A stretch of DNA of 64,000 nt from Thermohalobaculum xanthum (lineage in GTDB: Bacteria > Pseudomonadota > Alphaproteobacteria > Rhodobacterales > Rhodobacteraceae): contig NZ_JAEHHL010000001.1 of NCBI RefSeq assembly GCF_016623495.1, forward strand, positions 124,001 through 188,000, in the 5' to 3' direction. Below, piece by piece: positions 33,055 to 43,104 of the stretch (positions within the stretch are counted from its first letter, which is position 1; every line of letters begins with the position of its first letter). The position numbers and the translations under genes were made by a program. The notes under the pieces are model-generated. The model did not search any database and had not been told where the DNA came from. It worked only from the letters and a program-made list of their open reading frames with translations.

Positions 33055-35460
33055 ATGCCGCAGCCGTTTCGCATTCTTCGTGTCCAGCCCGAGCTCGGTG
33101 TCGCGGGGCTCGGTGTCGCGCTGATTGCGGTGCTCTGGGTCGTCGGATGGATGTACAGCGCGCATGGCGAGCCGCCGATTTTGCGTCTCGCGATCATGAC
33201 CGGAGGGATCGGACTGATCACCGCGCTCGCAGGCCTCGCGATCGCAGGCCTTGCAGCACGCCCGTCCGGGCTCCCCGATGGATTGCCCGACACCGAGGAG
33301 CCCGCAGCTCTGGCTCGGGTCGGCGGGCAGGTCATCGGGGTGAACCGCGCGATGGCCAGGATCTCGTCGTCCGGCGCGCGGCGTGTCGAGGCGTTGCTGG
33401 GCGCGGCGGTCGAGACGGACGCGCGGATGATCTATCGCTTGGCGCGTGGCGCCGGGTCCATCGGTTTTGCCTTCGAGGAGGTGCGCATCCGGCGCGGCGA
33501 CGCGCTTTGCTACCTCGTGGCGAGCCGTGCGGGGCCCGATGCGATCTCGTGGACGCTCGTCGCCCCCGAGCGCCTTGCGAACCTGATGCCGGCATCGATC
33601 TCCGGCCGCTACGAGGCCGCTCCCTTCTGTCACGCCGTGATCCTGCGGGGTGAACTGATCTCGACCAACCTCAGATTCCGTGCCTATTTCGGCCCCCATC
33701 CTCGGCGCGCGATCGCGGCGCTCGTGCCCGACGGTGAGCCGCGCGCCGGGCGCATCCTGTTGCCGAAAGTGGACGGAAGCTACGCCTTGATGCGCTCTTT
33801 CGTCGTCGCGCCGGATGCTCCGGCGGCTGGCGATGCGGGCGATGCCCCCGCCGACTTGTTTCTCTTCGATCTTGGGGAAGACGAGGCGCTGCACCGCCGC
33901 CCCGGTGTCGGTCTCGAGCGGATCCCTGTGGCAGTCCTGCAGCTCACGCCCGAGGGGCGTATCGTCTGGCTGAACGATGCCGCGCGCAGGATGCTCGGCA
34001 ACGACGTCGAGCCGGGTGCGGACCTCGTCGCACTGATTTCCCTTCGGGGCAGGCCGCTCTCGAGCCTGATCGACGAGGCAATGCTTGGCGAGCGCCCCAG
34101 CACCGTCGAGACCGTGACACTGCGCGGAGCCGAGACGGAGACCTTCGCCCAGATCTCTCTGATCCGCGCCGATATCGATGGCGCCGAGATGTTGCTTGCG
34201 GTGCTCACCGATGCCAGCGAGCTGCGGAAACTCGAGGACAAGTTCGCCCAAAGCCAGAAGATGGAGGCGGTCGGAAAGCTGGCGGGCGGTGTCGCGCATG
34301 ACTTCAACAACCTGCTTACCGCGATCAATGGCCATTGTGACCTGCTCCTGCTGGGCCGCGATGCCAGCCAGCCCGACTATGCCGACCTCATGCAGATCAA
34401 GCAGAATTCCAACCGCGCGGCGGCACTGGTGCGCCAGTTGCTGGCGTTCTCGCGGAAGCAGACGCTCAATCCCGCGCTGATCTCGCTCAAGGAGGTCGTC
34501 TCCGACACGCTCTATCTCCTGGTGCGGCTCATCGGCGACCGCGTCCACCTAGCACTCGATCACGCGCGCGACGGGGACCCCGGCAATGTCCGGGCCGATC
34601 GCCAGCAGATCGAGCAAGCCTTGATGAACCTCGTGGTCAATGCGCGAGACGCCATGCCATCGGGGGGCTCGGTCACCATCTCCACGCGATCGCGCGTCTT
34701 CACGATGGACGAGGCGCGGCAGGGAGCCCTGATCCCGCGCGGCGAGTATGTCGAGCTTGCCGTCGCCGATGAAGGCTCCGGCATCGAGGAGAGCGCGATC
34801 GGCAAGGTCTTTGACCCCTTCTTCACCACGAAGCCGCAGGGCGAGGGGACCGGGCTTGGGCTTTCAACCGTCTATGGCATCGTCAAGCAGTCGGGCGGTT
34901 TCATCTTTGCCGAGAACCGTGCCGAGGGTGGTGCCTGCTTCCGGATACTGCTTCCCAAGGCCGACGCGGTGGTCACGGCACCGCCGCCGCCGGAGACCGA
35001 GACGCGGCCAGATCTCACGGGGCAGGGCGCGATCCTGTTGGTCGAGGACGAGGCCTCGGTCCGCTCGGTCGCCGCGCGCGCGCTGACGCTGCGCGGCTAC
35101 CGGGTGACAGCAGTCGATTCGGCGCGGGACGCGCTCGCACTTGTCGAGCAGGCGGATCACCAGATCGACCTCGTGGTTTCTGACGTGATGATGCCGGGGA
35201 TGGATGGCCCGAGCTTCGCCGCGAAGGCGCGCGAACTTCGATCCGATCTGAAGGTGCTTTTCATCTCGGGCTATGCCGAGGAAGCTTTCCGCAAATCGCT
35301 CGACGACCCAGATTATGCATTCCTTGCCAAGCCGTTCAGCATCGCCGAGCTGACCGCGAAGGTGAAGGAGGTCCTGTCCGGGGCCGGTGACGGCAGCAGC
35401 GTGACGACGGTTTCACAAGGCTCTCTTAACAGTTCGTCAACCACTCGCCCCCTCAACTGA
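33055..35460 (+). CDS. cckA: Hybrid sensor histidine kinase CckA
   Basis: An 801-residue hybrid kinase. The ATG at 33055 has GAGGGAG just upstream. Two membrane helices lie at about 14-35 and 45-68. A large PAS-containing region follows. The dimerisation domain has phospho-acceptor His415 in [14 protein letters not shown], the CckA-type H-box; the HATPase domain has [11 protein letters not shown] and [12 protein letters not shown]. The C-terminal receiver has Asp710 in [12 protein letters not shown]. CckA feeds the ChpT-CtrA phosphorelay, which controls cell cycle or motility and, in Rhodobacter capsulatus, maturation and release of GTA particles. Next to recA. All catalytic residues are intact. 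Confidence 0.95.
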   Translation: MPQPFRILRVQPELGVAGLGVALIAVLWVVGWMYSAHGEPPILRLAIMTGGIGLITALAGLAIAGLAARPSGLPDGLPDTEEPAALARVGGQVIGVNRAMARISSSGARRVEALLGAAVETDARMIYRLARGAGSIGFAFEEVRIRRGDALCYLVASRAGPDAISWTLVAPERLANLMPASISGRYEAAPFCHAVILRGELISTNLRFRAYFGPHPRRAIAALVPDGEPRAGRILLPKVDGSYALMRSFVVAPDAPAAGDAGDAPADLFLFDLGEDEALHRRPGVGLERIPVAVLQLTPEGRIVWLNDAARRMLGNDVEPGADLVALISLRGRPLSSLIDEAMLGERPSTVETVTLRGAETETFAQISLIRADIDGAEMLLAVLTDASELRKLEDKFAQSQKMEAVGKLAGGVAHDFNNLLTAINGHCDLLLLGRDASQPDYADLMQIKQNSNRAAALVRQLLAFSRKQTLNPALISLKEVVSDTLYLLVRLIGDRVHLALDHARDGDPGNVRADRQQIEQALMNLVVNARDAMPSGGSVTISTRSRVFTMDEARQGALIPRGEYVELAVADEGSGIEESAIGKVFDPFFTTKPQGEGTGLGLSTVYGIVKQSGGFIFAENRAEGGACFRILLPKADAVVTAPPPPETETRPDLTGQGAILLVEDEASVRSVAARALTLRGYRVTAVDSARDALALVEQADHQIDLVVSDVMMPGMDGPSFAAKARELRSDLKVLFISGYAEEAFRKSLDDPDYAFLAKPFSIAELTAKVKEVLSGAGDGSSVTTVSQGSLNSSSTTRPLN
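35426..35441 (+). promoter_or_regulatory. Second CtrA-like box, at the end of cckA ahead of recA
   Basis: TTAA-N7-TCAAC, one mismatch from the CtrA consensus, inside the last codons of cckA and 133 bases before recA. It is weaker evidence than the box ahead of cckA because it lies in coding sequence. Confidence 0.25.
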
Positions 35461-35480
35461 GACCGGCAGGGCAAAGTTTT

Positions 35481-35495
35481 GTTCTTTCTTTGTCC
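35481..35495 (+). promoter_or_regulatory. Degenerate second LexA-type repeat in the recA promoter region
   Basis: GTTC-N7-GTCC, one base from the alphaproteobacterial direct repeat GTTC-N7-GTTC, 12 bases upstream of the perfect site. It may be a secondary contact or chance. Confidence 0.35.
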
Positions 35496-35507
35496 CGGTT
35501 TTTGTGT

Positions 35508-35522
35508 GAACATCCACAGAAC
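35508..35522 (+). promoter_or_regulatory. LexA (SOS) box of recA
   Basis: GAAC-ATCCACA-GAAC is an exact GAAC-N7-GAAC direct repeat, the LexA operator established for alphaproteobacteria such as Rhodobacter. It lies 51 bases upstream of the recA start codon, where it would block the promoter. Confidence 0.85.
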
Positions 35523-35573
35523 ATCGGGCAAATTGCGCGCCCGGGAGCGATGTGGAATAAGGGGTGCACCAGA

Positions 35574-36647
35574 ATGGACCAGTCGATCCTCAAGCTGGAC
35601 GAAAGGCGTGGCATGGACAAGCAGAAAGCTCTCGAATCCGCCTTGGCGCAGATCGAGCGGAGTTTTGGCAAGGGCTCGATCATGAAGCTCGGCCAGCAGG
35701 GCGCGGCGATGGATATCGAGGCCGTGTCGACAGGGTCGATCGGGCTCGACATCGCCCTCGGGATCGGCGGTCTGCCCAAGGGCCGGATCATCGAGATCTA
35801 TGGTCCCGAGAGTTCGGGCAAGACGACCCTTGCGCTGCACACCGTGGCCGAGGAGCAGAAGAAGGGGGGGATCTGCGCCTTCGTCGATGCCGAGCACGCG
35901 CTCGATCCCGTCTACGCGCGGAAGCTGGGTGTGAATGTGGACGAACTGCTGATCTCGCAGCCGGATGCGGGCGAGCAGGCGCTCGAGATCACGGATACGC
36001 TGGTTCGCTCGGGTGCGGTCTCGATCGTCGTGGTCGACTCGGTGGCCGCGCTCACGCCGAAGGCCGAACTCGAAGGCGACATGGGCGATGCACAGGTCGG
36101 TGCCCAGGCGCGCCTCATGAGCCAGGCGATGCGCAAGCTCACCGCCTCGATCAGCCGCTCGAAATGCATGGTCATCTTCATCAACCAGATCCGCATGAAG
36201 ATCGGCGTGATGTTCGGCAGCCCGGAGACCACGACGGGCGGCAACGCGCTCAAGTTCTACGCCAGCGTCCGTCTCGACATCCGCCGGATCGGCGCGATCA
36301 AGGATCGCGACGAAACCGTCGGCAACCAGACCCGGGTCAAGGTGGTCAAGAACAAGGTCGCCCCGCCGTTCCGGCAGGTCGAGTTCGACATCATGTATGG
36401 CGAGGGGATCTCGAAGACCGGCGAGCTGATCGATCTCGGCGTCAAGGCGGGCGTGGTCGAGAAGTCGGGTTCGTGGTTCTCCTACGGCGATCAGCGCATC
36501 GGACAGGGGCGCGAGAACGTCCGCCAGTTCCTCAAGGACAACCCCGACATCGCGCACGAGATCGAGGACAAGATCCGCGCGGCACATGGGCTCGATTTCG
36601 ACATGTCCGCCGCAGACAGCATCGAAGACGACGTGATGGAGGCTTGA
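35574..36647 (+). CDS. recA: Recombinase RecA
   Basis: A 357-residue RecA. The ATG at 35574 (AAGGGGTG ahead) gives the 13-residue lead-in before [19 protein letters not shown] that other Rhodobacterales RecA proteins have; an internal ATG at 35613 would remove it. [11 protein letters not shown] is the Walker A motif, and [19 protein letters not shown] carries the DNA-binding L2 loop. The acidic C-terminus is present. A LexA box lies upstream and a strong terminator downstream, so it is a single-gene unit under SOS control. Confidence 0.98.
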   Translation: MDQSILKLDERRGMDKQKALESALAQIERSFGKGSIMKLGQQGAAMDIEAVSTGSIGLDIALGIGGLPKGRIIEIYGPESSGKTTLALHTVAEEQKKGGICAFVDAEHALDPVYARKLGVNVDELLISQPDAGEQALEITDTLVRSGAVSIVVVDSVAALTPKAELEGDMGDAQVGAQARLMSQAMRKLTASISRSKCMVIFINQIRMKIGVMFGSPETTTGGNALKFYASVRLDIRRIGAIKDRDETVGNQTRVKVVKNKVAPPFRQVEFDIMYGEGISKTGELIDLGVKAGVVEKSGSWFSYGDQRIGQGRENVRQFLKDNPDIAHEIEDKIRAAHGLDFDMSAADSIEDDVMEA

Positions 36648-36695
36648 GCCGCCGGCGCCCATCGGGGCGCGGGGCTTGGGCAATGCGTGAAGTCA

Positions 36696-36726
36696 GGGCG
36701 CCGCGCTCGATCCGAGCGCGGCGCCC
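36696..36726 (+). terminator. Terminator of recA
   Basis: GGGCGCCGCGCTC (36696-36708) and GAGCGCGGCGCCC (36714-36726) are perfectly complementary with a five-base loop, followed by TCTCGCTTT. Thirteen GC-rich pairs make it very stable. Confidence 0.85.
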
Positions 36727-36876
36727 TCTCGCTTTGGCGGCACATCGCCCGGGCATTTGACACCGTAGCGGAGGGGCTGGCGGAGTTCGGTGCAATTCCC
36801 TTCGTGGCATGGACACCTGACCGGGCGCAGGATAAGTAAACGCCTCTGACAAGACCCCTCTCAGACTGGTGAAACC

Positions 36877-39543
36877 ATGGCGTCGCTCAACGAGATCCGC
36901 TCGACCTTCCTCGACTATTTCGCGAAGCACGGGCACGCGATCGTCGCCTCTTCGCCGCTCGTCCCGCGCAATGACCCGACGCTGATGTTCACCAATGCGG
37001 GGATGGTCCAGTTCAAGAACGTCTTCACCGGCGTCGAGCATCGCGACTATGTGCGCGCGGTCACCTCGCAGAAATGCGTTCGTGCCGGCGGCAAGCACAA
37101 CGATCTCGACAATGTCGGCTACACCGCGCGGCACCACACCTTCTTCGAGATGCTGGGGAACTTCTCCTTCGGCGACTACTTCAAGGAGCTTGCCATCCCG
37201 TTCGCTTGGGACCTGATCACGAAGGAGTTCGGCCTGCCGAAGGACCGGCTTCTCGTCACAATCTACCATGACGACGACGAGGCGGCGAATATCTGGAAGA
37301 AGTATGCGGGCCTTTCCGACGACCGCATCATCCGCATCGCGACGTCGGACAACTTCTGGTCGATGGGCGCGACCGGCCCCTGCGGGCCGTGCTCCGAGAT
37401 ATTTTACGATCACGGTCCCGACATCCCCGGTGGCCCTCCGGGCAGCCCTGACGAGGACGGCGATCGTTTCATCGAGATCTGGAACCTCGTCTTCATGCAG
37501 TTCGAGCAGTTCGAGGACGGCCAGCGCGAGAGCCTGCCGCGTCCCTCGATCGACACCGGCATGGGGCTCGAGCGCATCGGCGCCGTGCTTCAGGGCAAGC
37601 ATGACAACTACGACACGGATCTCATGCGCGCGCTGATCGAGGCATCCGCGCACGCAACAGGCGTCGATCCCGACCGTCCCGACGCGCGCGTGCACCACCG
37701 CGTGATCGCTGACCATCTGCGCTCGACCTCGTTCCTGATCGCCGATGGTGTTCTGCCTTCGAACGAGGGGCGCGGTTACGTGCTGCGCCGGATCATGCGC
37801 CGCGCCATGCGGCACGCGCATCTGCTGGGCGCGGACCGGCCGGTCATGTATCGGCTGGTGCCCGAACTCGTGCGCCAGATGGGGCAGGCCTTCCCCGAGC
37901 TTGGCCGCGCCCAGTCCCTGATCACCGAGACGCTCGAGCTCGAGGAGAACCGGTTCCGCCGCACGCTCGACCGCGGCCTGGGGCTGCTCGAGGAGGAGCT
38001 CGCGCGGCTGCCCGAGGGTGCGCCGCTCCCGGGCGAGACCGCCTTCAAGCTCTACGACACCTACGGCTTTCCGCTCGATCTTACCCAGGACGCGTTGCGC
38101 GAGAAGGGTCGCGCGGTTGACACGGCCGGCTTCGACAGCGCGATGGCCGAGCAGAAGGCGAAAGCGCGCGCGGCCTGGTCGGGCTCGGGCGAGGCGGCGG
38201 AGCACGGTCTGTGGTTCGACCTGCGCGAGGAGCTCGGCGCGACGGAGTTCCTGGGCTACGACACCGAGACGGCCGAGGGCGTGGTCCGCGCGATCCTGAC
38301 TTCGGGGGTCCGGCAGGGGTCGGCCAAGGCAGGCGAGGAGGTCGAGATCATTCTCAACCAGACGCCGTTCTATGCCGAGGCCGGAGGCCAGGTCGGCGAC
38401 TGCGGCGAGATCCGGACCGTGACCGGCCGCGTCCTCGTGCGTGACGTGAAGAAGCGCGCTGGCGACATGTTCGTTCATTCCGGCATCGTCGAGGAAGGCG
38501 AGGTCGTGCAGGGCGAGGCGGCCGAGCTGGCCGTCGACAGCGCACGCCGCGCGGCGATCCGGGCGAACCATTCCGCCACGCACCTGCTGCACGAGGCGCT
38601 TCGCGGGGCGCTTGGTGACCACGTGGCGCAGCGTGGCAGTCTCGTCGCCCCCGATCGTCTGCGGTTCGACTTCGCGCACCCCAAGGGGATGGAGGCGGAG
38701 GAGCTTCGCCGCGTCGAGCGCGAGGTGAACGCGTACATCCGCCAGAATGGCGAGGTCACGACCCGCATCATGACCCCGGACGAGGCCGTGGAGCACGGCG
38801 CCCGCGCCCTATTTGGCGAGAAGTACGGCGACGAGGTTCGCGTCGTCTCGATGGGCATGCGCCCCGAGGGCGAGAGCGGGCCCGCCGGGCGCACCTACTC
38901 GCTCGAGCTCTGCGGCGGAACCCATGTCGGGCGCACCGGCGAGATCGGCCTATTCGTGATCACGGGCGAGGGCGCCTCGGCTGCCGGCGTGCGCCGGGTC
39001 GAGGCGCTGACGGGCGCCGCCGCGCTCGATCACCTGAGTTCTCAGGAAGAGCGTCTGGCGGAGGCGGCGCTCGCCCTGCGTGTCCGCCCCGAGGAATTGG
39101 CAGATCGCGTGAAGGCGTTGCTCGACGAGCGCCGCGCGCTCGAGGCCGAGATTGCGGCCCTCAAGAAGAAGATCGCCCTTGGTGGCGGTGGCGGCGCTCA
39201 GGGCGCCGAGGCGCGCGAGATCGCGGGCATGAAGTTTCTCGGCCAGATCCTCTCCGGGATCAGCCCCAAGGATCTCCGCGGACTGATCGACGAGCACAAG
39301 AACCGGCTCGGGTCCGGCGTCGTCGTCCTCGTCGCGGATACCGAGGGCAAGGCGGCAGTCGCCGCCGGCGTGACCGATGATCTCACCGGCCGGGTCTCGG
39401 CCGTCGATCTCGTTCGGGCGGCGGTCGAAGCCGTTGGCGGCAAGGGTGGCGGCGGCCGGCCCGACATGGCGCAGGGCGGCGGGCCTGACGGTGCGCGCGC
39501 GCAGGCCGCGCTCGAGGCGGCCGAGCGGGTTCTCGCGGGCTGA
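36877..39543 (+). CDS. alaS: Alanyl-tRNA synthetase
   Basis: An 888-residue class II synthetase. The catalytic core begins [16 protein letters not shown] with [15 protein letters not shown] and the [13 protein letters not shown] motif. The editing domain has the zinc ligands His565 and His569 ([11 protein letters not shown]), Cys679 and His683 (CGGTHVG). The C-terminal region has the coiled coil and DHHA1-type domain with a Gly-rich stretch (GGGGGAQG). Full length. Preceded by 229 bases without a gene, containing the recA terminator and a TTGACA (36757-36762) with no good -10. Confidence 0.98.
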   Translation: MASLNEIRSTFLDYFAKHGHAIVASSPLVPRNDPTLMFTNAGMVQFKNVFTGVEHRDYVRAVTSQKCVRAGGKHNDLDNVGYTARHHTFFEMLGNFSFGDYFKELAIPFAWDLITKEFGLPKDRLLVTIYHDDDEAANIWKKYAGLSDDRIIRIATSDNFWSMGATGPCGPCSEIFYDHGPDIPGGPPGSPDEDGDRFIEIWNLVFMQFEQFEDGQRESLPRPSIDTGMGLERIGAVLQGKHDNYDTDLMRALIEASAHATGVDPDRPDARVHHRVIADHLRSTSFLIADGVLPSNEGRGYVLRRIMRRAMRHAHLLGADRPVMYRLVPELVRQMGQAFPELGRAQSLITETLELEENRFRRTLDRGLGLLEEELARLPEGAPLPGETAFKLYDTYGFPLDLTQDALREKGRAVDTAGFDSAMAEQKAKARAAWSGSGEAAEHGLWFDLREELGATEFLGYDTETAEGVVRAILTSGVRQGSAKAGEEVEIILNQTPFYAEAGGQVGDCGEIRTVTGRVLVRDVKKRAGDMFVHSGIVEEGEVVQGEAAELAVDSARRAAIRANHSATHLLHEALRGALGDHVAQRGSLVAPDRLRFDFAHPKGMEAEELRRVEREVNAYIRQNGEVTTRIMTPDEAVEHGARALFGEKYGDEVRVVSMGMRPEGESGPAGRTYSLELCGGTHVGRTGEIGLFVITGEGASAAGVRRVEALTGAAALDHLSSQEERLAEAALALRVRPEELADRVKALLDERRALEAEIAALKKKIALGGGGGAQGAEAREIAGMKFLGQILSGISPKDLRGLIDEHKNRLGSGVVVLVADTEGKAAVAAGVTDDLTGRVSAVDLVRAAVEAVGGKGGGGRPDMAQGGGPDGARAQAALEAAERVLAG

Positions 39544-39567
39544 CATTCCCCTTGCGAAGGTTTTTTG

Positions 39568-39602
39568 GGGCCCCGCGGAGACGGAACGCGGGGCCCGTTT
39601 CG
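39568..39602 (+). terminator. Terminator of alaS
   Basis: GGGCCCCGCG (39568-39577) pairs with CGCGGGGCCC (39587-39596), nine-base loop, followed by GTTTCGTTT. Standard intrinsic terminator just after the alaS stop. Confidence 0.85.
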
Positions 39603-39640
39603 TTTGACGGGCATTCAGGACTTTTAACGGAGAGATCATC

Positions 39641-40183
39641 ATGAAACGGACCCTCCTTGCCGTGGGCGGCGTGCTTGCAATCGTCGCCGCGGTCCCGTTG
39701 GTCGCAATGGCCGAAGGTGGCAAGCGCGGCGGTCACGGCGACCGGCATGGCGGCATGATGGCCGGTGGGCATCACGGCGATCGCGGCGGGCATGGCCATA
39801 AGCACGGCGGCAAGGTGCGCATGCTCGAGATGATCGAGACCTATGACGCAGACGGCGACGGCTCGGTGTCGCAGGTCGAGATCGATACCTTCCGTGCGGA
39901 CCGGCTCAAGACGTTCGACGCGGACGGTGACGGGACCCTTTCGCTGGCCGAATACGAGGCGCTCTGGCTCGACGCAATGCGCGAGCGCATGGTTGACCGC
40001 TTCCAGCGCCATGATGCTGATGGCGACGGCGCGGTGACCGTCGCGGAGTTCAGCGAGGGCAGCAAGTACATGGTCATCATGCGCGACCGCAATGATGACG
40101 GCGTGCTCAACCTCGATGATGTCGGTCGCCGCGGTGGCAAGCACGGCAAGGGCGACGGTCAGGGTGGAATGCAGAAACCCTGA
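39641..40183 (+). CDS. Exported His-rich EF-hand protein
   Basis: A 180-residue protein with a signal peptide (1-24, ending VAMA). A segment at 28-58 is made almost only of Gly, His, Arg, Asp and Lys (HGDRHGG, GGHHGDRGGHGHKHGG) and could bind transition metals. Four EF-hand loops follow, starting at Asp69, Asp93, Asp125 and Asp149. The C-terminus is again Gly/Lys/His-rich. It lies between two terminators, so it is transcribed alone. A second EF-hand protein occurs 7 kb away at 32.4 kb, with a different lipid-anchored design. Confidence 0.82.
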   Translation: MKRTLLAVGGVLAIVAAVPLVAMAEGGKRGGHGDRHGGMMAGGHHGDRGGHGHKHGGKVRMLEMIETYDADGDGSVSQVEIDTFRADRLKTFDADGDGTLSLAEYEALWLDAMRERMVDRFQRHDADGDGAVTVAEFSEGSKYMVIMRDRNDDGVLNLDDVGRRGGKHGKGDGQGGMQKP

Positions 40184-40215
40184 CGCCTGGCGCGTTTCAG
40201 TCGCAAGTGTCGTGT

Positions 40216-40243
40216 GGCCCCGGACCCATTCCGGGGCCATTTT
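40216..40243 (+). terminator. Terminator of the His-rich EF-hand gene
   Basis: GGCCCCGG (40216-40223) and CCGGGGCC (40231-40238) with a seven-base loop, then ATTTTA. Confidence 0.8.
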
Positions 40244-40289
40244 ACCTGGCTCGCTTTGCCGCGGCTGCGCTCGGGCGTCCGTAACGGGA

Positions 40290-40313
40290 AAGGGCGGCCC
40301 GCAGGCCGCCCTT
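40290..40313 (-). terminator. Terminator of the pdh operon
   Basis: AAGGGCGGCC (40290-40299) and GGCCGCCCTT (40304-40313) form a 10-bp stem with a four-base loop, 28 bases past the pdhC stop on the minus strand. Confidence 0.75.
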
Positions 40314-40340
40314 CGATCCGAGCCGAGTTGATGGCGGATC

Positions 40341-41669
40341 TCACATGAGCATCGACATCGGGTCCTCGATGTAGCCCTTGACGGCGTCGAGGAACTGCGC
40401 GCCCAGCGCGCCGTCGATGACCCGGTGATCGACCGACAGGGTGACCGACATCACCGTCGCAACTGCGACCGCGCCATCCTTCACCACCGGCTTTTGCACT
40501 CCCGCGCCGACGGCGAGGATCGAGGCGTGCGGCGGGTTGATCACGGCATCGAAGTTGTCGATCCCGAACATGCCGAGGTTGGAGATCGCGAAAGCGCCTC
40601 CCTGGTACTCCTGCGGCGCAAGCTTGCGTTCGCGCGCCCGGGCTGCGAGGTCCTTCATCTCGGCCGAGATGGTCGAGAGCGACTTTGCCTCGGCGTCCCG
40701 GATGATGGGCGTGAACAGTCCCCCCTCGATGGCGACGGCAACCGCGACGTCCGAGGCCTTGAACTCGAGCACGCGGTCTCCCGCCCAGGCCGCGTTGCAG
40801 CCCGGCACCTGCTGGAGCGCCAGCGCGCAGGCCTTGATCACGTAGTCGTTGACCGACAGCTTGATGCCCCGCTTCTCGCCCTTGGCGTTCATCTGCCCGC
40901 GCAGTTTCAGCAGGGCGTCGAGCTCGATATCGCGGCGCAGGTAGAAATGCGGGATCGTCTGCTTGGCCTCGGTCAGCCGCGCCGCGATGGTCTTGCGCAT
41001 GCCGTCGAGCGTGACTTCGGTGTAATCGCGATCGGAGTACATCTTCTTGACCGCCTCGGCCGCCGGACCCGACGGCATCGCGGCCGCCGGGGCAGGGGCC
41101 GCCTTCGGGGCGTCGGCCGCGGCGCTTGCCGCCTTGGGCGCGGCGCTGGCGCTCTCGACGTCGGCCTTCACGATCCGGCCATGCGGGCCCGATCCCTTGA
41201 TCGCCGACAGATCGAGCCCCTTCTCGGCGGCGATCCGACGCGCGAGCGGCGAGGCAAAGACCCGCCCGCCATCGGCCGTCTTGGGCGCTGCCGGCGCAGG
41301 TGCCGCGGGCGCGGGTGACCCCGAGGGCGCCGAGGCGCCGTTCGAGGCCGCTTCGGCGGGCTTCGGTGCGGGTGCGGCAGCGTCGCCTCCCGATCCGCCG
41401 CCCGAGCCGATGCTCGACGCGTCCTCGCCTTCCTCCAGAAGGACGGCGATCACCGCGTTGACTTTCACGCCCTCGGTGCCTTCCTCGACCATGATCTTGC
41501 CGACGACGCCTTCGTCGACAGCCTCGACTTCCATGGTCGCTTTGTCGGTCTCGATCTCGGCGATCACGTCGCCCGAGGAGATCGTGTCACCCTCCTTGAC
41601 GTTCCACTTGGCAAGCTTGCCCTCCTCCATCGTCGGCGAGAGGGCGGGCATCAGGATATCGATGGTCAT
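40341..41669 (-). CDS. pdhC: Pyruvate dehydrogenase E2 (dihydrolipoamide acetyltransferase)
   Basis: A 442-residue E2 subunit. The N-terminal lipoyl domain has Lys43 in [10 protein letters not shown]. An Ala/Pro/Gly-rich linker follows (about 78-135), then a peripheral subunit-binding domain (VFASPLARRIAAEKGLDL, GPHGRIVKAD), a second Ala/Pro linker, and the catalytic domain with His415 and Asp419 in DHRVIDGALGAQF. It accepts acetyl groups from E1 and passes them to CoA. Last gene of pdhA-pdhB-pdhC, ten bases after pdhB. The E3 gene is not in the window. Confidence 0.97.
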   Translation of the reverse strand: MTIDILMPALSPTMEEGKLAKWNVKEGDTISSGDVIAEIETDKATMEVEAVDEGVVGKIMVEEGTEGVKVNAVIAVLLEEGEDASSIGSGGGSGGDAAAPAPKPAEAASNGASAPSGSPAPAAPAPAAPKTADGGRVFASPLARRIAAEKGLDLSAIKGSGPHGRIVKADVESASAAPKAASAAADAPKAAPAPAAAMPSGPAAEAVKKMYSDRDYTEVTLDGMRKTIAARLTEAKQTIPHFYLRRDIELDALLKLRGQMNAKGEKRGIKLSVNDYVIKACALALQQVPGCNAAWAGDRVLEFKASDVAVAVAIEGGLFTPIIRDAEAKSLSTISAEMKDLAARARERKLAPQEYQGGAFAISNLGMFGIDNFDAVINPPHASILAVGAGVQKPVVKDGAVAVATVMSVTLSVDHRVIDGALGAQFLDAVKGYIEDPMSMLM

Positions 41670-41679
41670 GGTCGCCCCC

Positions 41680-43086
41680 TCAGCGATAGCAGACGGACTT
41701 GGCGGCCTCGACGACCTCGTCGGTGGTCACGAGCGCCAGTTTTTCGAGGTTCGCGGCATACGGCATCGGCACGTCCTTGCCGGTGAGGTTGATGACCGGC
41801 GCGTCGAGATAGTCGAAGGCCTCCTGCATCAGGATCGACGAGATGTGGTTTCCGATCGAGCACACCGGCCAGCCTTCCTCGACGGTGACGCAGCGGTTCG
41901 TCTTCATCACCGAGCGAAGAACCGCGCCGCGATCGAGCGGCCGCAGCGAGCGCAGGTCGATCACCTCGGCCGAGATCCCTTCCTCGGCGAGACGGTCGGC
42001 GGCCTCGAGCGTATAGGTCATGCCGATGCCGAAGCTGACGAGCGTGACATCGGTGCCCTGCCGCCAGACCTTGGCCTTGCCGATCGGCACGGTGAAGTCT
42101 TCGAGATCCGGCACGTCGAATGACTTGCCGTAGAGGATCTCGTTCTCGAGGAAGATCACCGGGTTCGGGTCGCGGATCGCGGACTTCAGCAGCCCCTTCG
42201 CGTCCGCCGCCGAGTAGGGCATGCAGACCTTGAGCCCCGGGATCTGGGCGTACCAGGCGGCATAGTCCTGGCTGTGCTGCGCGGCCACGCGCGCCGCGGC
42301 ACCATTGGGGCCGCGGAACACGATGGGACAGCCCATCTGGCCGCCGGACATGTAGAGCGTCTTCGCGGCCGAGTTGATGATGTGGTCGATGGCCTGCATC
42401 GCGAAGTTGAAGGTCATGAACTCGACGATCGGGCGCAGGCCACCGAATGCGGCGCCCACGCCGATGCCGGCAAAACCATGCTCGGTGATCGGCGTGTCGA
42501 TGACCCGGCGGTCGCTGAACTCGTCCAGCAGGCCTTGCGTGATCTTGTAGGCGCCCTGGTATTCCGCGACCTCTTCGCCCATCACGAACACCGCGTCGTC
42601 GCGGCGCATCTCCTCGGCCATCGCGTCGCGCAGGGCTTCACGGACCGTCTGGGTCTTCATCGTGGTGCCCTCGGGCCACTCGGCCTGCTCGGGCTCGGGG
42701 TCGGGCAGGGTGGCGGCGGGCTGGGCCGGGACGGGGGCGTCGTGCCGCACGTCCGATCCGCTGTCCGACGGCTTTTCCGCCTGCGCTGGCGCGCCGCCAT
42801 TGCCCTTCGGGGCGGCGGCTGCGTCGATCGCCGAGGCGTCCTCGCCGTCCTCGAGGAGGATCGCGATCACCTCGTTGACCTTCACGCCTTCGGTCCCTTC
42901 GGCGATGACCAGCTTTCCGACGACGCCCTCGTCGACCGCCTCGACCTCCATGGTCGCCTTGTCGGTCTCAATTTCGGCGATGATGTCGCCGGACGTGATG
43001 GCGTCGCCTTCCTTCACGTTCCATTTTGCCAGCTTGCCCTCTTCCATGGTCGGCGAGAGCGCGGGCATCAGCACCTGGATCGTCAT
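41680..43086 (-). CDS. pdhB: Pyruvate dehydrogenase E1 beta subunit with lipoyl domain
   Basis: A 468-residue fusion typical of alphaproteobacteria: residues 1-80 form a complete lipoyl domain (Lys43 in [10 protein letters not shown]), nearly identical to that of the E2 encoded next to it, followed by an acidic Pro-rich linker and the E1 beta domain from about 140 ([40 protein letters not shown]). E1 beta and E1 alpha together bind thiamine diphosphate and decarboxylate pyruvate. The near-identity of the two lipoyl domains suggests duplication or gene conversion. Confidence 0.97.
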   Translation of the reverse strand: MTIQVLMPALSPTMEEGKLAKWNVKEGDAITSGDIIAEIETDKATMEVEAVDEGVVGKLVIAEGTEGVKVNEVIAILLEDGEDASAIDAAAAPKGNGGAPAQAEKPSDSGSDVRHDAPVPAQPAATLPDPEPEQAEWPEGTTMKTQTVREALRDAMAEEMRRDDAVFVMGEEVAEYQGAYKITQGLLDEFSDRRVIDTPITEHGFAGIGVGAAFGGLRPIVEFMTFNFAMQAIDHIINSAAKTLYMSGGQMGCPIVFRGPNGAAARVAAQHSQDYAAWYAQIPGLKVCMPYSAADAKGLLKSAIRDPNPVIFLENEILYGKSFDVPDLEDFTVPIGKAKVWRQGTDVTLVSFGIGMTYTLEAADRLAEEGISAEVIDLRSLRPLDRGAVLRSVMKTNRCVTVEEGWPVCSIGNHISSILMQEAFDYLDAPVINLTGKDVPMPYAANLEKLALVTTDEVVEAAKSVCYR

Positions 43087-43104
43087 GTTCTTGTCCCCTC
43101 CCGC

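Noticed and set aside
36757-36790. Promoter for alaS based on TTGACA at 36757
   Set aside because: The expected -10 position is all G/C; unsupported.
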